A stretch of DNA of 35,256 bases from Bacteroidales bacterium (GCA_015061085.1 SUXG01000022.1:1963-37218), one strand, 5' to 3'; shown: positions 9,184 to 17,085, counted from the first letter of the stretch. Program-made: numbers and translations. Notes: generated by a model not told the origin, from the letters alone.

Positions 9184-10071
9184 CTATTTTTTAACATAGT
9201 CAATTGCTTCTACAATATACCCTTTGTCGCGTAGCATTTTTATCAATCCATATTCTCCAACTAAATGAAGACATCCGACTGCTATAAACGATGAGTCATT
9301 CGACATGATAGCAGGCAATTGCTCTATCCATGCTGTATTGCGCTTGAGTAACAGGTTTTCATAGAACACAGGATCAGACTCACATTCGACTGCAAACTGA
9401 TACATCTTCTGCATGTCTTGAGCGAAGTAAGCTTTATTGAGTTCAAGCGCTTCATCGATAGATTTCTGAGGATTCTCAATCATCTCCATGAATTGCTCTG
9501 CTTGGCGCTTTATAGAGTGCATATTATAGAGCATATCTGCTTGGAATTCGATTGTTTCCAAACCGACGATTTTCTTACCTGCTTTCTTACCTTCTGCTTG
9601 GAAATAAGTATCCAACTGCTCTGCAGGATTATATTCAGGCATATTGCGGATAATCAAAGAGACTGCGACCATTTGCATCACGGCTGCAGGCTTAAGCTGA
9701 TCCATCATCTCAAGGGTAAGACCAGGCTGAGGACTATATTCCTCAAAAAATTTCTTGGCTGCTGCATATTCATCATCAGTCAGCACCTTTGAAATCGTGC
9801 TATCCTGTGGAGCAATCATATATGATTGCATTTTCATAGCCATCTCCATTTGATTAATTGTCATATCAATCTCACCAACTACTTGTTTAGACGCCGAAAA
9901 CGCTGCTACAGCTTTATCGTTGTCAGTGTAAATTTTCAATGGAGAAAGGTGATGAGTACCAAAAAGATAAGAGGGTTCTGCCAGACCATTGCCCGACACC
10001 TTGTAGCATACCTGCGCACTTGATACGAAACACAACATCGCTGAACAAATCAGCATTAAAATCTTCTTCAT
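9184..10071 (-). CDS. TraB/GumN-family exported protein
   Basis: The 295-residue protein starts with a signal peptide (MKKILMLICSAMLCFVSSA) and carries the TraB/GumN (PrgY-like) fold signature: GTHH (38-41) in SYLFGTHHLSP, a mid-protein VGLETIEFQADML segment, and the C-terminal block FIAVGCLHLVGEYGLI, whose GCLH pairs with the first motif. The family has been proposed to be metal-dependent peptidases (TIKI-like), but the bacterial role is not established. It should act in the periplasm or on the envelope. It is transcribed toward tnaA, whose own promoter lies between them, and away from the HU gene. I see no strong promoter; TAATTTTG at 10157-10164 (minus) lacks a -33 partner. Confidence 0.85.
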   Translation of the reverse strand: MKKILMLICSAMLCFVSSAQVCYKVSGNGLAEPSYLFGTHHLSPLKIYTDNDKAVAAFSASKQVVGEIDMTINQMEMAMKMQSYMIAPQDSTISKVLTDDEYAAAKKFFEEYSPQPGLTLEMMDQLKPAAVMQMVAVSLIIRNMPEYNPAEQLDTYFQAEGKKAGKKIVGLETIEFQADMLYNMHSIKRQAEQFMEMIENPQKSIDEALELNKAYFAQDMQKMYQFAVECESDPVFYENLLLKRNTAWIEQLPAIMSNDSSFIAVGCLHLVGEYGLIKMLRDKGYIVEAIDYVKK

Positions 10072-10185
10072 AATATAATGTTATTAACGTTATTAGTATA
10101 TATCACCATACATCACACTATGTGCAATGTAAGCCAATCGGAACATAAAACATTTGCAAAATTAGCACTATTATCGGGATTGAGG

Positions 10186-10216
10186 TTTGTTTTGATGAGA
10201 TTTTTTTGTAATTTTG
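10186..10216 (+). promoter_or_regulatory. Bacteroidetes-type promoter of the HU operon
   Basis: TTTG (10186-10189) and TAATTTTG (10209-10216) are separated by 19 bp, a full match to the consensus. It places the transcript start near 10222 and supports ATG 10288 as the HU start, since a longer open frame from 10078 would run through the promoter. Confidence 0.75.
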
Positions 10217-10287
10217 TACTTCATGAGATAATCTGTGCAAAAATTTACGTTGCAAAATATTTCTTTCGTTTCCAAAAACTAACAGAG

Positions 10288-10566
10288 ATGGATAACAAAA
10301 CATTAATAGATACATTATCAAAACGATTGAACAGAAATAAAAACGAGGTGTCAGCAATGATTGATAGCCTATCGACTGTCATCAAAAATAGATGCGTGGA
10401 TATGGACATTGTTGCAATACCCGGTTTTGGTTCTTTTGAAGCTAAGAAAAGACTTGAAAGAATAACTGTTCACCCACAATCAGGCAAACGACTACTTGTC
10501 CCGCCCAAAATCACCATGACGTTTAAACCATCAGCTCTATTAAAACAAAAACTTAAAGACAAATAA
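10288..10566 (+). CDS. HU/IHF-family DNA-binding protein
   Basis: This 92-residue protein is a full-length HU-type nucleoid protein. It shows the N-terminal helical dimerisation region (DNKTLIDTLSKRLN...), the family hallmark IPGFGSFEAKKR (44-55), the beta-arm with an intact proline (HPQSGKRLLVPP), and the C-terminal KPSALLKQKL helix. HU proteins dimerise and bend DNA. I took the ATG at 10288 because the in-frame upstream part (from 10078) has no family similarity and contains the promoter. The HU-TM-LysM gene follows after 31 bp on the same strand, so the two are probably co-transcribed. Confidence 0.92.
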   Translation: MDNKTLIDTLSKRLNRNKNEVSAMIDSLSTVIKNRCVDMDIVAIPGFGSFEAKKRLERITVHPQSGKRLLVPPKITMTFKPSALLKQKLKDK

Positions 10567-10597
10567 ATATCTTCATAAGCAATAATCAAGTCTACTT

Positions 10598-11827
10598 ATG
10601 AATCAAAAAATAACATTCCCTGAATTAGTCAGCGCTATTTCTGAATCGACAGGTTTTTCTAAGTACATCAGCGAAGAGTTTCTAAAAGAACTATTCGCTC
10701 TCGTTGCATCTAAATTAGTTGAAGGAGAAAATGTCAAGATTAAGAAACTCGGCACATTCAAAGTTATCGATGTTGACGCAAGAAAAAGTGTCAAAGTCGG
10801 AACCGGTGAAGAAATAGAAATACCCGAACACAAAAAAATTTCTTTCACTCCTGACAAAGAACTTGCAGAAGCGATCAATCTGCCATTTGCAGCATTTGAA
10901 ACCATTGAATTAAAAGATTCGGTAACTGATGAAATGTTGGATTCTGATATAATCGAATTATCTGCAAAAGAAGAGAAGCCGACTATCGAAAATACACCAT
11001 TGCCTTTGACAACATGGGATGAGGAAGATGAAGACGATGAGGAAGATAAATCTAAAGCAGAAAGCAACGATACTGATGCAGAACTCCCCCAAAAACAGGA
11101 AGAAGAAATTGTTTCGGCAGCAGATAGCAATAAACCTACTGTGGATGAAGTCATAGAATACACAGAAAATTCAACTACTGAAGAAAATAATGCTAAAGAA
11201 AATGCTGCTGACACTTCTATTTCTTCTAAGACAGTAAATTATGAGTCAGATGATACTGAAAAGACATCAATTCATAACATTATAGACGAAGAAAATACTT
11301 GCGATGATTCTCCCACACTAACAAAAAACAATCGACTTGGTTTTTTACCGGGATTCTTATTTGGCATCGTTGCATCAGTAGCAATTTGTGCTGTAATATA
11401 TTTATTTGTTCTAAATCCTAATACAACCGATAAAAAAACAGGAAAGGTCATTGCTGAGCAAAGCAATATCAACAACAATAGACCTCAGCCACTAATAGAT
11501 ACGGTGGCAAAGGTTAAGGAATATACAACGGAGGAAAGCAAAGTCATAATCCCTCAAACTAAGCCATCAGACGATGTCGTTTATGACACAATCTCATTGA
11601 CTCGCTTCCTCACAACAATGGCTCGCGAACACTATGGCAATTATCACCTATGGCCATATATATATGAAGAGAACAGCAAGATACTCGGTCACCCGGACAG
11701 AATCCGACCGGGCACAAAAGTAGTCATTCCTTCCAAGGAAAAATATAATATAAACCCTAATGACCCGGAATGTATCAAGCAAGCTAAGCGTAAAGGTGTA
11801 GAAATATACAACAGATATAAGCAATAA
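10598..11827 (+). CDS. HU domain-transmembrane-LysM fusion protein
   Basis: This 409-residue protein has three parts. Residues 1-100 form an HU-like domain (KITFPELVSAISESTGFS; KIKKLGTFKVIDVDARK; KKISFTPDKEL); its arm segment VKVGTGEEIEIPEHKK lacks the usual N-P-x-T-G proline turn. Residues about 105-245 are an acidic, low-complexity linker including DEEDEDDEEDK (141-151). A single membrane segment follows at 248-272. After a short spacer, 328-379 looks like a LysM domain (YDTISLTRFLTTMAREHYGN...LWPYIYEEN...RIRPGTKVVIP). With the N-terminus inside, DNA binding would be cytoplasmic and glycan binding periplasmic. HU domains fused to a membrane segment and a SPOR wall-binding domain are known in Bacteroidetes (CCDC81-type HU); here LysM takes that place. 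Tethering of DNA to the wall is inferred. It follows the HU gene and ends at a terminator. Confidence 0.88.
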   Translation: MNQKITFPELVSAISESTGFSKYISEEFLKELFALVASKLVEGENVKIKKLGTFKVIDVDARKSVKVGTGEEIEIPEHKKISFTPDKELAEAINLPFAAFETIELKDSVTDEMLDSDIIELSAKEEKPTIENTPLPLTTWDEEDEDDEEDKSKAESNDTDAELPQKQEEEIVSAADSNKPTVDEVIEYTENSTTEENNAKENAADTSISSKTVNYESDDTEKTSIHNIIDEENTCDDSPTLTKNNRLGFLPGFLFGIVASVAICAVIYLFVLNPNTTDKKTGKVIAEQSNINNNRPQPLIDTVAKVKEYTTEESKVIIPQTKPSDDVVYDTISLTRFLTTMAREHYGNYHLWPYIYEENSKILGHPDRIRPGTKVVIPSKEKYNINPNDPECIKQAKRKGVEIYNRYKQ

Positions 11828-11855
11828 AAGGGATTTTTTATAATCCCTTTTATTA
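11826..11855. terminator. Bidirectional terminator between HU operon and truA
   Basis: The inverted repeat AAAAGGGATT / AATCCCTTTT (11826-11851) is followed by T-rich sequence on both strands. It begins just before the end of the HU-LysM gene's TAA region and lies 30 bp beyond the truA stop, so it can serve both convergent transcripts. Confidence 0.8.
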
Positions 11856-11880
11856 TATAGCCCAAACTTTAAATTTTTAT

Positions 11881-12618
11881 CTATAAGTACGGATATTCTA
11901 CATTCCAAAGAAATAATGCTTGAGGCGGCATTGATGTCCCTGCAGAACATCGGTCTTTCTTTAGTATTATCTGCTCAAACTCTTCTACAGAAATTTTACC
12001 GCGACCAACTTCGACAAGCGTTCCGACCACTGCCCTAACCATATTTCTAAGAAAACGATCGGCAGTTATGGTAAAGACCATCATTTCACCCTCTTGCTTC
12101 CAATGAGCATAGTCGATGCGACAATTGTTGGTTTTTACATCGGTATGCAACTTACTAAAACTTGTGAAATCGATATGACGCTTAAGCACTTCACAAGCCT
12201 CATTCATTTTATCATAGTCAAGGCTTTGAGGGCAATACCACGAAAACGGATAATGGAACGGCGACTTCTCATGAGTTACAAAATACTTATAAGTACGAGA
12301 TGTCGCATCAAATCGTGCGTGAGCATCATCAGAAACATCTATTATGTCATAAATCGCAATATTTTTACCGACAAGTCTATTAAGAGAGTTTATCAATTTG
12401 CACTTATCAGAAATAGCTCCAGTATAATCAAAATGAGCAAACATCATTCGTGCATTCACTCCAGTATCTGTTCTGCCTGCACCTACAATGCTGATACTTT
12501 CACGTAACACCATAGATAAAGCCTCCTCTATAGTTGATTGCACACTAACGGCATTGGGTTGTACTTGCCAACCATGATATGGAGCACCATTATATGATAG
12601 ACGGAGAAAATATCGCAT
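11881..12618 (-). CDS. truA: tRNA pseudouridine(38-40) synthase TruA
   Basis: The 245-residue protein is a normal-length TruA, which converts uridines 38-40 of the tRNA anticodon arm to pseudouridine. It begins RYFLRLSYNGAPYHGWQVQP, the family's N-terminal block, and carries the catalytic Asp51 in GAGRTDTGVNA (46-56). Later blocks include DAHARFDATSRTYKYF and RFLRNMVRAVVGTLVEVGRG. The gene begins 5 bp after the speA stop on the same strand and is probably the last gene of the argC-like/ssb/speA/truA run. Confidence 0.95.
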   Translation of the reverse strand: MRYFLRLSYNGAPYHGWQVQPNAVSVQSTIEEALSMVLRESISIVGAGRTDTGVNARMMFAHFDYTGAISDKCKLINSLNRLVGKNIAIYDIIDVSDDAHARFDATSRTYKYFVTHEKSPFHYPFSWYCPQSLDYDKMNEACEVLKRHIDFTSFSKLHTDVKTNNCRIDYAHWKQEGEMMVFTITADRFLRNMVRAVVGTLVEVGRGKISVEEFEQIILKKDRCSAGTSMPPQALFLWNVEYPYL

Positions 12619-12623
12619 TTTAA

Positions 12624-14522
12624 TCAGTCTCGTTCAAGGTAAGTATATCCGTATAAGCCTGCACGATAATTATTCAGAAATTGACGTCCTTCTTCCGGAG
12701 TAATAATGCCTTCCTTCATTGAATTAGTAACCCATGCCTCCACATTTCTTACTAATTTTTTAGGACTATACTCAACATAATCCAAGACATCTGCGACAGT
12801 CTCACCATCAATCACTTGTTCAATTTCATATCCATCCTTAGTCACACTGACGTGAACTGCATTAGTATCACCAAATAAATTATGCATATCGCCCAATATC
12901 TCCTGGTAAGCACCGACTAAAAAGACACCAATGTAATATGGTTCATTCTGACGTAATCCATGTACCGGAAGACCATTAGACGTTCCATGAGGCGACACAA
13001 AATGTGTGATTTTACCATCGCTATCGCAAGTAATATCTTGCAATGTAGCCAATTTTGAAGGTTTTTCATCTAATCGACAGATTGGCATAATCGGGAACAT
13101 TTGGTCAATCGCCCATGAGTCAGGAAGAGATTGGAATAATGAAAAGTTGCAGAAATACTTTTCAGGCAACATTTTCGATACTTTTCGTAGTTCTTCAGGA
13201 GGATGCTTCATCGAACGAGTCATATCATTTACATCACGGGCTACAGACCAAAACAACTTTTCTATTTGAGCTCTTGTCTTTAAATCCAAAAGACCTAAGC
13301 TGAATAATTCAAGCGCTTCTTCTCTGATTTGAAGTGCATCATGCCAATCTTCCAAAACTCTTGATGGATTGATTTTATCCCAAATATTATAAAGTTCTTT
13401 TGCAAGTTCATGATCATCTTCACCGATTTCTTTTGATTCCAACCAAATCGGCAGTTGAGTAGTTTCAAGTACCTCAATAATCAAAACAGAATGGTGTGCA
13501 GTCAGCGAACGGCCACTTTCTGTTATAATATTAGGTTGAGGAAGATTGTTTTTGACGCACACATCCACTAATGCAGACACTGAATCATTGACATATTCCT
13601 GGATAGAATAATTCATTGAGTTTTCACTTGAACTGCTTCTTGTACCATCATAATCGACACCAAGACCGCCACCAATATCCACAAACTCTATATTGAATCC
13701 CATTTTTGTCAGTTGGACATAGAATTGCATTGCTTCTTTCAACGCATTTTTTATCCTGCGTATCTTCGTAATTTGACTTCCTATATGGAAATGAATAAGC
13801 TTTAAGCAATCATTCATTTTGTTCTTTTCAAGGAAAGCAAGTGCATCAAGTAATTCGCTTGAATTCAAGCCAAATTTACTAACATCACCACCAGACTCTT
13901 CCCATTTACCACTTCCACTACTTGACAATTTTATTCTAATACCGATGTTTGGTTCTATCTTGATTCTTTTGGCAATCTCAGCAATCAGTTTAAGTTCATT
14001 AAGTTTTTCAACAACTAATATAATTCTGCGACCCATTTTCTGAGCCAACAACGCCAACTCTATGTAGTCTTCATCCTTATATCCGTTGCAGATTATCAGT
14101 GATTTTTCGTGAGAATTAGTTGCCAAAACGGCATGTAACTCCGGCTTTGAACCGGCTTCAAGACCGATGTTATACTTATTGCCATGACTTACTATTTCCT
14201 CTACAACTTGACGCATTTGATTTACTTTGATCGGATAAACCACAAAGTTATTTCCTTGGTAATTATATTCCTCTGCTGCTTTTTTAAAACAATTAGAAAT
14301 CTTTTGAATACGATTATCCAAAATATCAGGAAAGCGCAATAACACCGGAGAAGATACGTCTCTGAGTTGCAATTCATCCATTACATCTTTAAGATCAACC
14401 GATGCACTACCATCGTATGGAGTCACTTGTACATGTCCCTTATCATTTATCGAAAAATATTTTAAGCCCCACCCTTTTACATTGTAAATTTCAGTAGAGT
14501 CCTCTATACGCCATTTTCTCAT
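12624..14522 (-). CDS. speA: Biosynthetic arginine decarboxylase
   Basis: This 632-residue protein matches the large fold-III (alanine-racemase-like) arginine decarboxylase SpeA, which makes agmatine from arginine as the first step to putrescine and spermidine. It is near the E. coli length of 658. The PLP lysine is Lys99 in VVYPIKVNQ, followed by GLEAGSKPELHAVLA, the glycine-rich IHFHIGSQI and FVDIGGGLGVDYDG, ITESGRSLTAHH, and the C-terminal ICRLDEKPSKLATLQDITCD and YYIGVFLVGAYQEILGDMHN. The gene lies 21 bp after ssb and 5 bp before truA. Its position downstream of argR suggests arginine-linked control, though I see no operator directly upstream of speA. Confidence 0.95.
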   Translation of the reverse strand: MRKWRIEDSTEIYNVKGWGLKYFSINDKGHVQVTPYDGSASVDLKDVMDELQLRDVSSPVLLRFPDILDNRIQKISNCFKKAAEEYNYQGNNFVVYPIKVNQMRQVVEEIVSHGNKYNIGLEAGSKPELHAVLATNSHEKSLIICNGYKDEDYIELALLAQKMGRRIILVVEKLNELKLIAEIAKRIKIEPNIGIRIKLSSSGSGKWEESGGDVSKFGLNSSELLDALAFLEKNKMNDCLKLIHFHIGSQITKIRRIKNALKEAMQFYVQLTKMGFNIEFVDIGGGLGVDYDGTRSSSSENSMNYSIQEYVNDSVSALVDVCVKNNLPQPNIITESGRSLTAHHSVLIIEVLETTQLPIWLESKEIGEDDHELAKELYNIWDKINPSRVLEDWHDALQIREEALELFSLGLLDLKTRAQIEKLFWSVARDVNDMTRSMKHPPEELRKVSKMLPEKYFCNFSLFQSLPDSWAIDQMFPIMPICRLDEKPSKLATLQDITCDSDGKITHFVSPHGTSNGLPVHGLRQNEPYYIGVFLVGAYQEILGDMHNLFGDTNAVHVSVTKDGYEIEQVIDGETVADVLDYVEYSPKKLVRNVEAWVTNSMKEGIITPEEGRQFLNNYRAGLYGYTYLERD

Positions 14523-14543
14523 ATTATATATACACTTTTTATA

Positions 14544-14861
14544 TTAGGATTTACGACCTAACAATTCAAATCTATCGACCAATATCTCAGTTACACTTCT
14601 TTTAATATTCAATTTATCCTCCCATGTGCGAGTCCTAAGCTTACCTTCAACATAAAGCATCGTTCCTTTACGAATATATTTTTCTGCTATTTCAGCATTC
14701 TTTCCTGTCATTACAATACGATGCCACTCTGTTATTTCCATTTCGCCACGTCTCTCATTAGTAGCTAAATGGAATGTAGCCACAGACATTCCTTGCTCAG
14801 GATACCTCATCTCTGGATCTGCACCGACATTACCAAGAAGAATTACTTTATTGACCGACAT
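14544..14861 (-). CDS. Short single-stranded DNA-binding protein lacking the acidic tail
   Basis: At 105 residues this is a bare OB-fold SSB. Family blocks are NKVILLGNVGADPEMRYPEQ (4-23), ATFHLATNERRG (28-39), TEWHRIVMTGKNAEIAEKYI and KGTMLYVEGKLRTRTWED (65-82). The protein ends at LLGRKS soon after the last OB strand, without the linker and the acidic tip (usually DDDxPF) through which typical SSB recruits repair and replication partners. It may therefore be a secondary SSB rather than the replicative one. It starts 1 bp after the ArgC-like gene stop and precedes speA, so it is in the middle of an operon with otherwise metabolic genes. Confidence 0.9.
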   Translation of the reverse strand: MSVNKVILLGNVGADPEMRYPEQGMSVATFHLATNERRGEMEITEWHRIVMTGKNAEIAEKYIRKGTMLYVEGKLRTRTWEDKLNIKRSVTEILVDRFELLGRKS

Positions 14862-14862
14862 A

Positions 14863-15762
14863 TTAAAAATTATTTACCTTTAATGTTAAACCAACTTTTT
14901 CGTGCAACCCACAAAACAAGTTCATGACATGAGTAGCATCTCCGGCACCGCCACGCAAACGTGCATCAGCTATTGTGTCAATCACTAATTGCCCATTAGA
15001 TTTATCTATCAATGAGACAATACACTTATCCGAGCCTTCAACTTCCTTGTAATCTTTTCTATCACGAAGGATATATGTCATATTGTGGTCATCATAATAA
15101 TCTTCATATAGCTTGAAAATTTCATCAAACGGCATATTAACAGTCAATGAAATTTCGACTCTTATTCCACGTCTGCATTCCTGCTCCGATAAGTTTATTT
15201 TTATATTTGAATTAAATTCCTTTTTAAGTTTTTGCAGCTGCTCTATTACTTCACTATCTATACCCGAAAGAGATTCTACACCACCTTTTACATTGATAAT
15301 AATATCTGAGATAGCAATGTTATTTATTACCATTGGGATAAGGGAAATTAATATCGCAGATGCTATCGATGTCGGAATTGTTGCTAAATGAGCTCCTCTG
15401 ACAAGAGGCTTTCTATTCAATTCTGACAATCCATACACAAATTTAGTGTCACAGTATTCTCTTGCATATCCCGACATATCAATAATAAATTGATCGTCAG
15501 GGATAATATAATCGGACAAAAACTCTTTTGTTTCATTAGAATTAAGAGATATAAACAACACATCTATATCCTCTAATTTCTCGATTGGAGACACAGTCAA
15601 GTTTGTTTCGCCAATTAATCCATGATGAATTGAAACGATGCTCTTGCCCTGATTTTTATTATCACAGAGCTTAACCAGATTAACATCCGGATGATTTACT
15701 AAGAGTCTTATTAATTCACCGGCATTATAATCAGAGGCGCCAACTATACCAACACTAATCAT
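14863..15762 (-). CDS. ArgC-like protein lacking the catalytic cysteine
   Basis: The 299-residue protein keeps the fold of N-acetyl-gamma-glutamyl-phosphate reductase: an N-terminal NADP-binding block VGIVGASDYNAGELIRLL (4-21), IIDMSGYAREY, VYGLSELNR, and the C-terminal ARLRGGAGDATHVMNLFCGL. Where active enzymes have NPGCYPT with the catalytic cysteine, this protein reads HLATIPT (125-131), with Thr128 at the cysteine position. The region that normally holds the conserved histidine loop (HRHxPEI) is shortened to SGIDSEVIEQLQKL. It is also shorter than the usual 320-350 residues. It is unlikely to perform the arginine-pathway reduction; it may be a pseudoenzyme, a regulator, or an enzyme with another chemistry. 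It lies 84 bp after argR and 1 bp before ssb. Confidence 0.8.
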   Translation of the reverse strand: MISVGIVGASDYNAGELIRLLVNHPDVNLVKLCDNKNQGKSIVSIHHGLIGETNLTVSPIEKLEDIDVLFISLNSNETKEFLSDYIIPDDQFIIDMSGYAREYCDTKFVYGLSELNRKPLVRGAHLATIPTSIASAILISLIPMVINNIAISDIIINVKGGVESLSGIDSEVIEQLQKLKKEFNSNIKINLSEQECRRGIRVEISLTVNMPFDEIFKLYEDYYDDHNMTYILRDRKDYKEVEGSDKCIVSLIDKSNGQLVIDTIADARLRGGAGDATHVMNLFCGLHEKVGLTLKVNNF

Positions 15763-15789
15763 TTATAACGTATTACTTAATATGCTTAA

Positions 15790-15821
15790 GATGAGCGACA
15801 AGAAATCTCTTGTCACTCATC
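15790..15821. promoter_or_regulatory. Strong hairpin between argR and the ArgC-like gene
   Basis: The arms GATGAGCGACAAG and CTTGTCACTCATC form a 12-bp stem with one internal C-A mismatch and a 6-nt loop (15803-15808). On the minus strand it falls 26 nt after the argR stop and 27 nt before the ArgC-like ATG. No clear T-run follows it, so it is not a classic terminator; it could be an attenuator, an RNA-processing site or an operator. Confidence 0.65.
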
Positions 15822-15846
15822 CTTGTTAGTTTAATCTAATTTTAAA

Positions 15847-16344
15847 TTATATCATTGGGATATTAGTGTGCAAAGGCAAGAATCGTGCAAAGACTTCGCG
15901 AGCCTCTTCAATTGTAATATCTTCACGCATTACAGCCAAAATAGTATCAGAGCCTGCAATTGTACCAAGAATTTCCGGAGCTTTACTCATATCAATATCG
16001 TATGCCAAACCTGAAGCATATCCGTTTCTTGTTTTGATAATTGCAATATTCTTTGAGAAAGATAATGAAACAAATCCGCTTTGATAAGTAGTATTCATTG
16101 CGATTTGTCCTGATGCTAATAGTTTGTCTTTTAGAGTATTTGTATCAGGCATAATATACATATAAGTACCACGATCTGTAGGTACCTTTGTCGTTTTGAG
16201 CATTTTCAAGTCTCTGCTCAATGTAGCCTGTGTCACGTTATAACCTCTTTCTGAAAGCATTGTTGCCAATTCTTCCTGACTACCGATACAGTTGTTTTTG
16301 ATTAAATCAACTATCAATTCAACTCTTTGCTTACGATTTTTCAT
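15847..16344 (-). CDS. argR: Arginine repressor ArgR
   Basis: The 165-residue protein has a winged-helix N-terminus (about 21-50: SQEELATMLSERG, VTQATLSRDLKML) and a C-terminal hexamerisation and arginine-binding domain (about 85-165). The ligand motif reads GTIAGSDTI (127-135); most family members have GTIxGDDT, so the first of the two arginine-binding aspartates is Ser132. I start at ATG 16344. The longer frame begins with GTG at 16365, only about 17 bp from a promoter-like TATATTTG. The protein would repress or activate arginine genes in response to arginine or a related ligand. It lies upstream of an ArgC-like gene and speA on the same strand. Confidence 0.92.
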   Translation of the reverse strand: MKNRKQRVELIVDLIKNNCIGSQEELATMLSERGYNVTQATLSRDLKMLKTTKVPTDRGTYMYIMPDTNTLKDKLLASGQIAMNTTYQSGFVSLSFSKNIAIIKTRNGYASGLAYDIDMSKAPEILGTIAGSDTILAVMREDITIEEAREVFARFLPLHTNIPMI

Positions 16345-16381
16345 TGTTTTGGTTTTTGGTTGCACTAAAATATATCGATTG

Positions 16382-16389
16382 CAAATATA
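16382..16389 (-). promoter_or_regulatory. Possible -7 box of argR promoter
   Basis: TATATTTG on the minus strand fits TAnnTTTG and would start transcription near 16375, about 30 nt before the argR ATG. I see no TTTG at the proper -33 distance, so this is a partial match only. The surrounding 16366-16521 stretch is AT-rich with no gene. Confidence 0.4.
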
Positions 16390-16521
16390 ATAATAATTTT
16401 GTTTAAAATTAAAATTTATTGATAAAAAAGTTTACAAAAAATTGATTTTTTTTACAAAAACTTCACACAATAGTCTGAATTATTAATCTTAATTGCACCC
16501 AAAACGCTATTTTATCTATAA

Positions 16522-17085
16522 CTATTCGCTTTTATTGTCAATTTCTTTTTTTATTCTTGAAGCTTCTTCATATTGTTCATTTTCTACTGCAATCTGAAGC
16601 ATTTCATTCAACTCATCTATAGACATTTCCGAATACGAAACAGGTGTTTTATCTTGCTTTTTGACATTAGTATCTTTTACATCAAATCCTGCTTCATCCA
16701 TTACTTCTTGCGATGTGTAGATTGGAGCATCTGAGCGTAAAGCCAATGCAATTGCATCCGAAGAACGAGAGTCCATAATTATAGTCTTTTCTTCACTTGA
16801 TAGTTTTAAATCGGCAGTAAATACTCCATTTGGCAATCTACGGATGTAGATTTCAGTTATTTCAACTCCATAATTTCTTAAACAAGATATCATCAAGTCA
16901 TGAGTAAGTGGACGAGGTGTTTTGATGTTTTGCAATCTACATTCGATCGACTGTGCTTCGCTTGTACCAATTACAATCGGCAGTCTTCTATTGGTATTTT
17001 CTTGCTGCAATATTATTGCATACACTCCTCTTTCAATTTGACTATATGTTATACCGACAACGTTTAATTTGCAACGATTCTCCAT
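16522..17085 (-). CDS. Bifunctional nuclease (BFN/DUF151) domain protein with UVR motif
   Basis: The 187-residue protein has a BFN domain at about 1-130 with the conserved LPIVIGTSEAQSIE (35-48), RPLTHDLM (58-65) and MDSRSSDAIALALRSDAPIY (104-123) blocks. A UVR-type helical hairpin follows at about 152-184 (SIDELNEMLQIAVENEQYEE ASRIKKEI). The family has reported nuclease activity in plants, but its bacterial role is poorly known; the UVR motif in UvrB/UvrC and Clp-related proteins mediates protein contacts. It begins 53 bp after mnmA on the same strand. Which gene it works with is not evident from the context. Confidence 0.9.
   Translation of the reverse strand: MENRCKLNVVGITYSQIERGVYAIILQQENTNRRLPIVIGTSEAQSIECRLQNIKTPRPLTHDLMISCLRNYGVEITEIYIRRLPNGVFTADLKLSSEEKTIIMDSRSSDAIALALRSDAPIYTSQEVMDEAGFDVKDTNVKKQDKTPVSYSEMSIDELNEMLQIAVENEQYEEASRIKKEIDNKSE

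Noticed and set aside
10078..10287. 70-residue extension of the HU protein
   Set aside because: It shows no HU similarity and contains the full promoter at 10186-10216.
10603..11214. 203-residue Ser-rich ORF on the minus strand
   Set aside because: It is the mirror of the HU-LysM gene; its poly-Ser run is the antisense of the acidic linker codons.
11648..11950. 100-residue minus-strand ORF spanning the truA 3' end
   Set aside because: It overlaps the HU-LysM C-terminus, the terminator and truA, with no family features.
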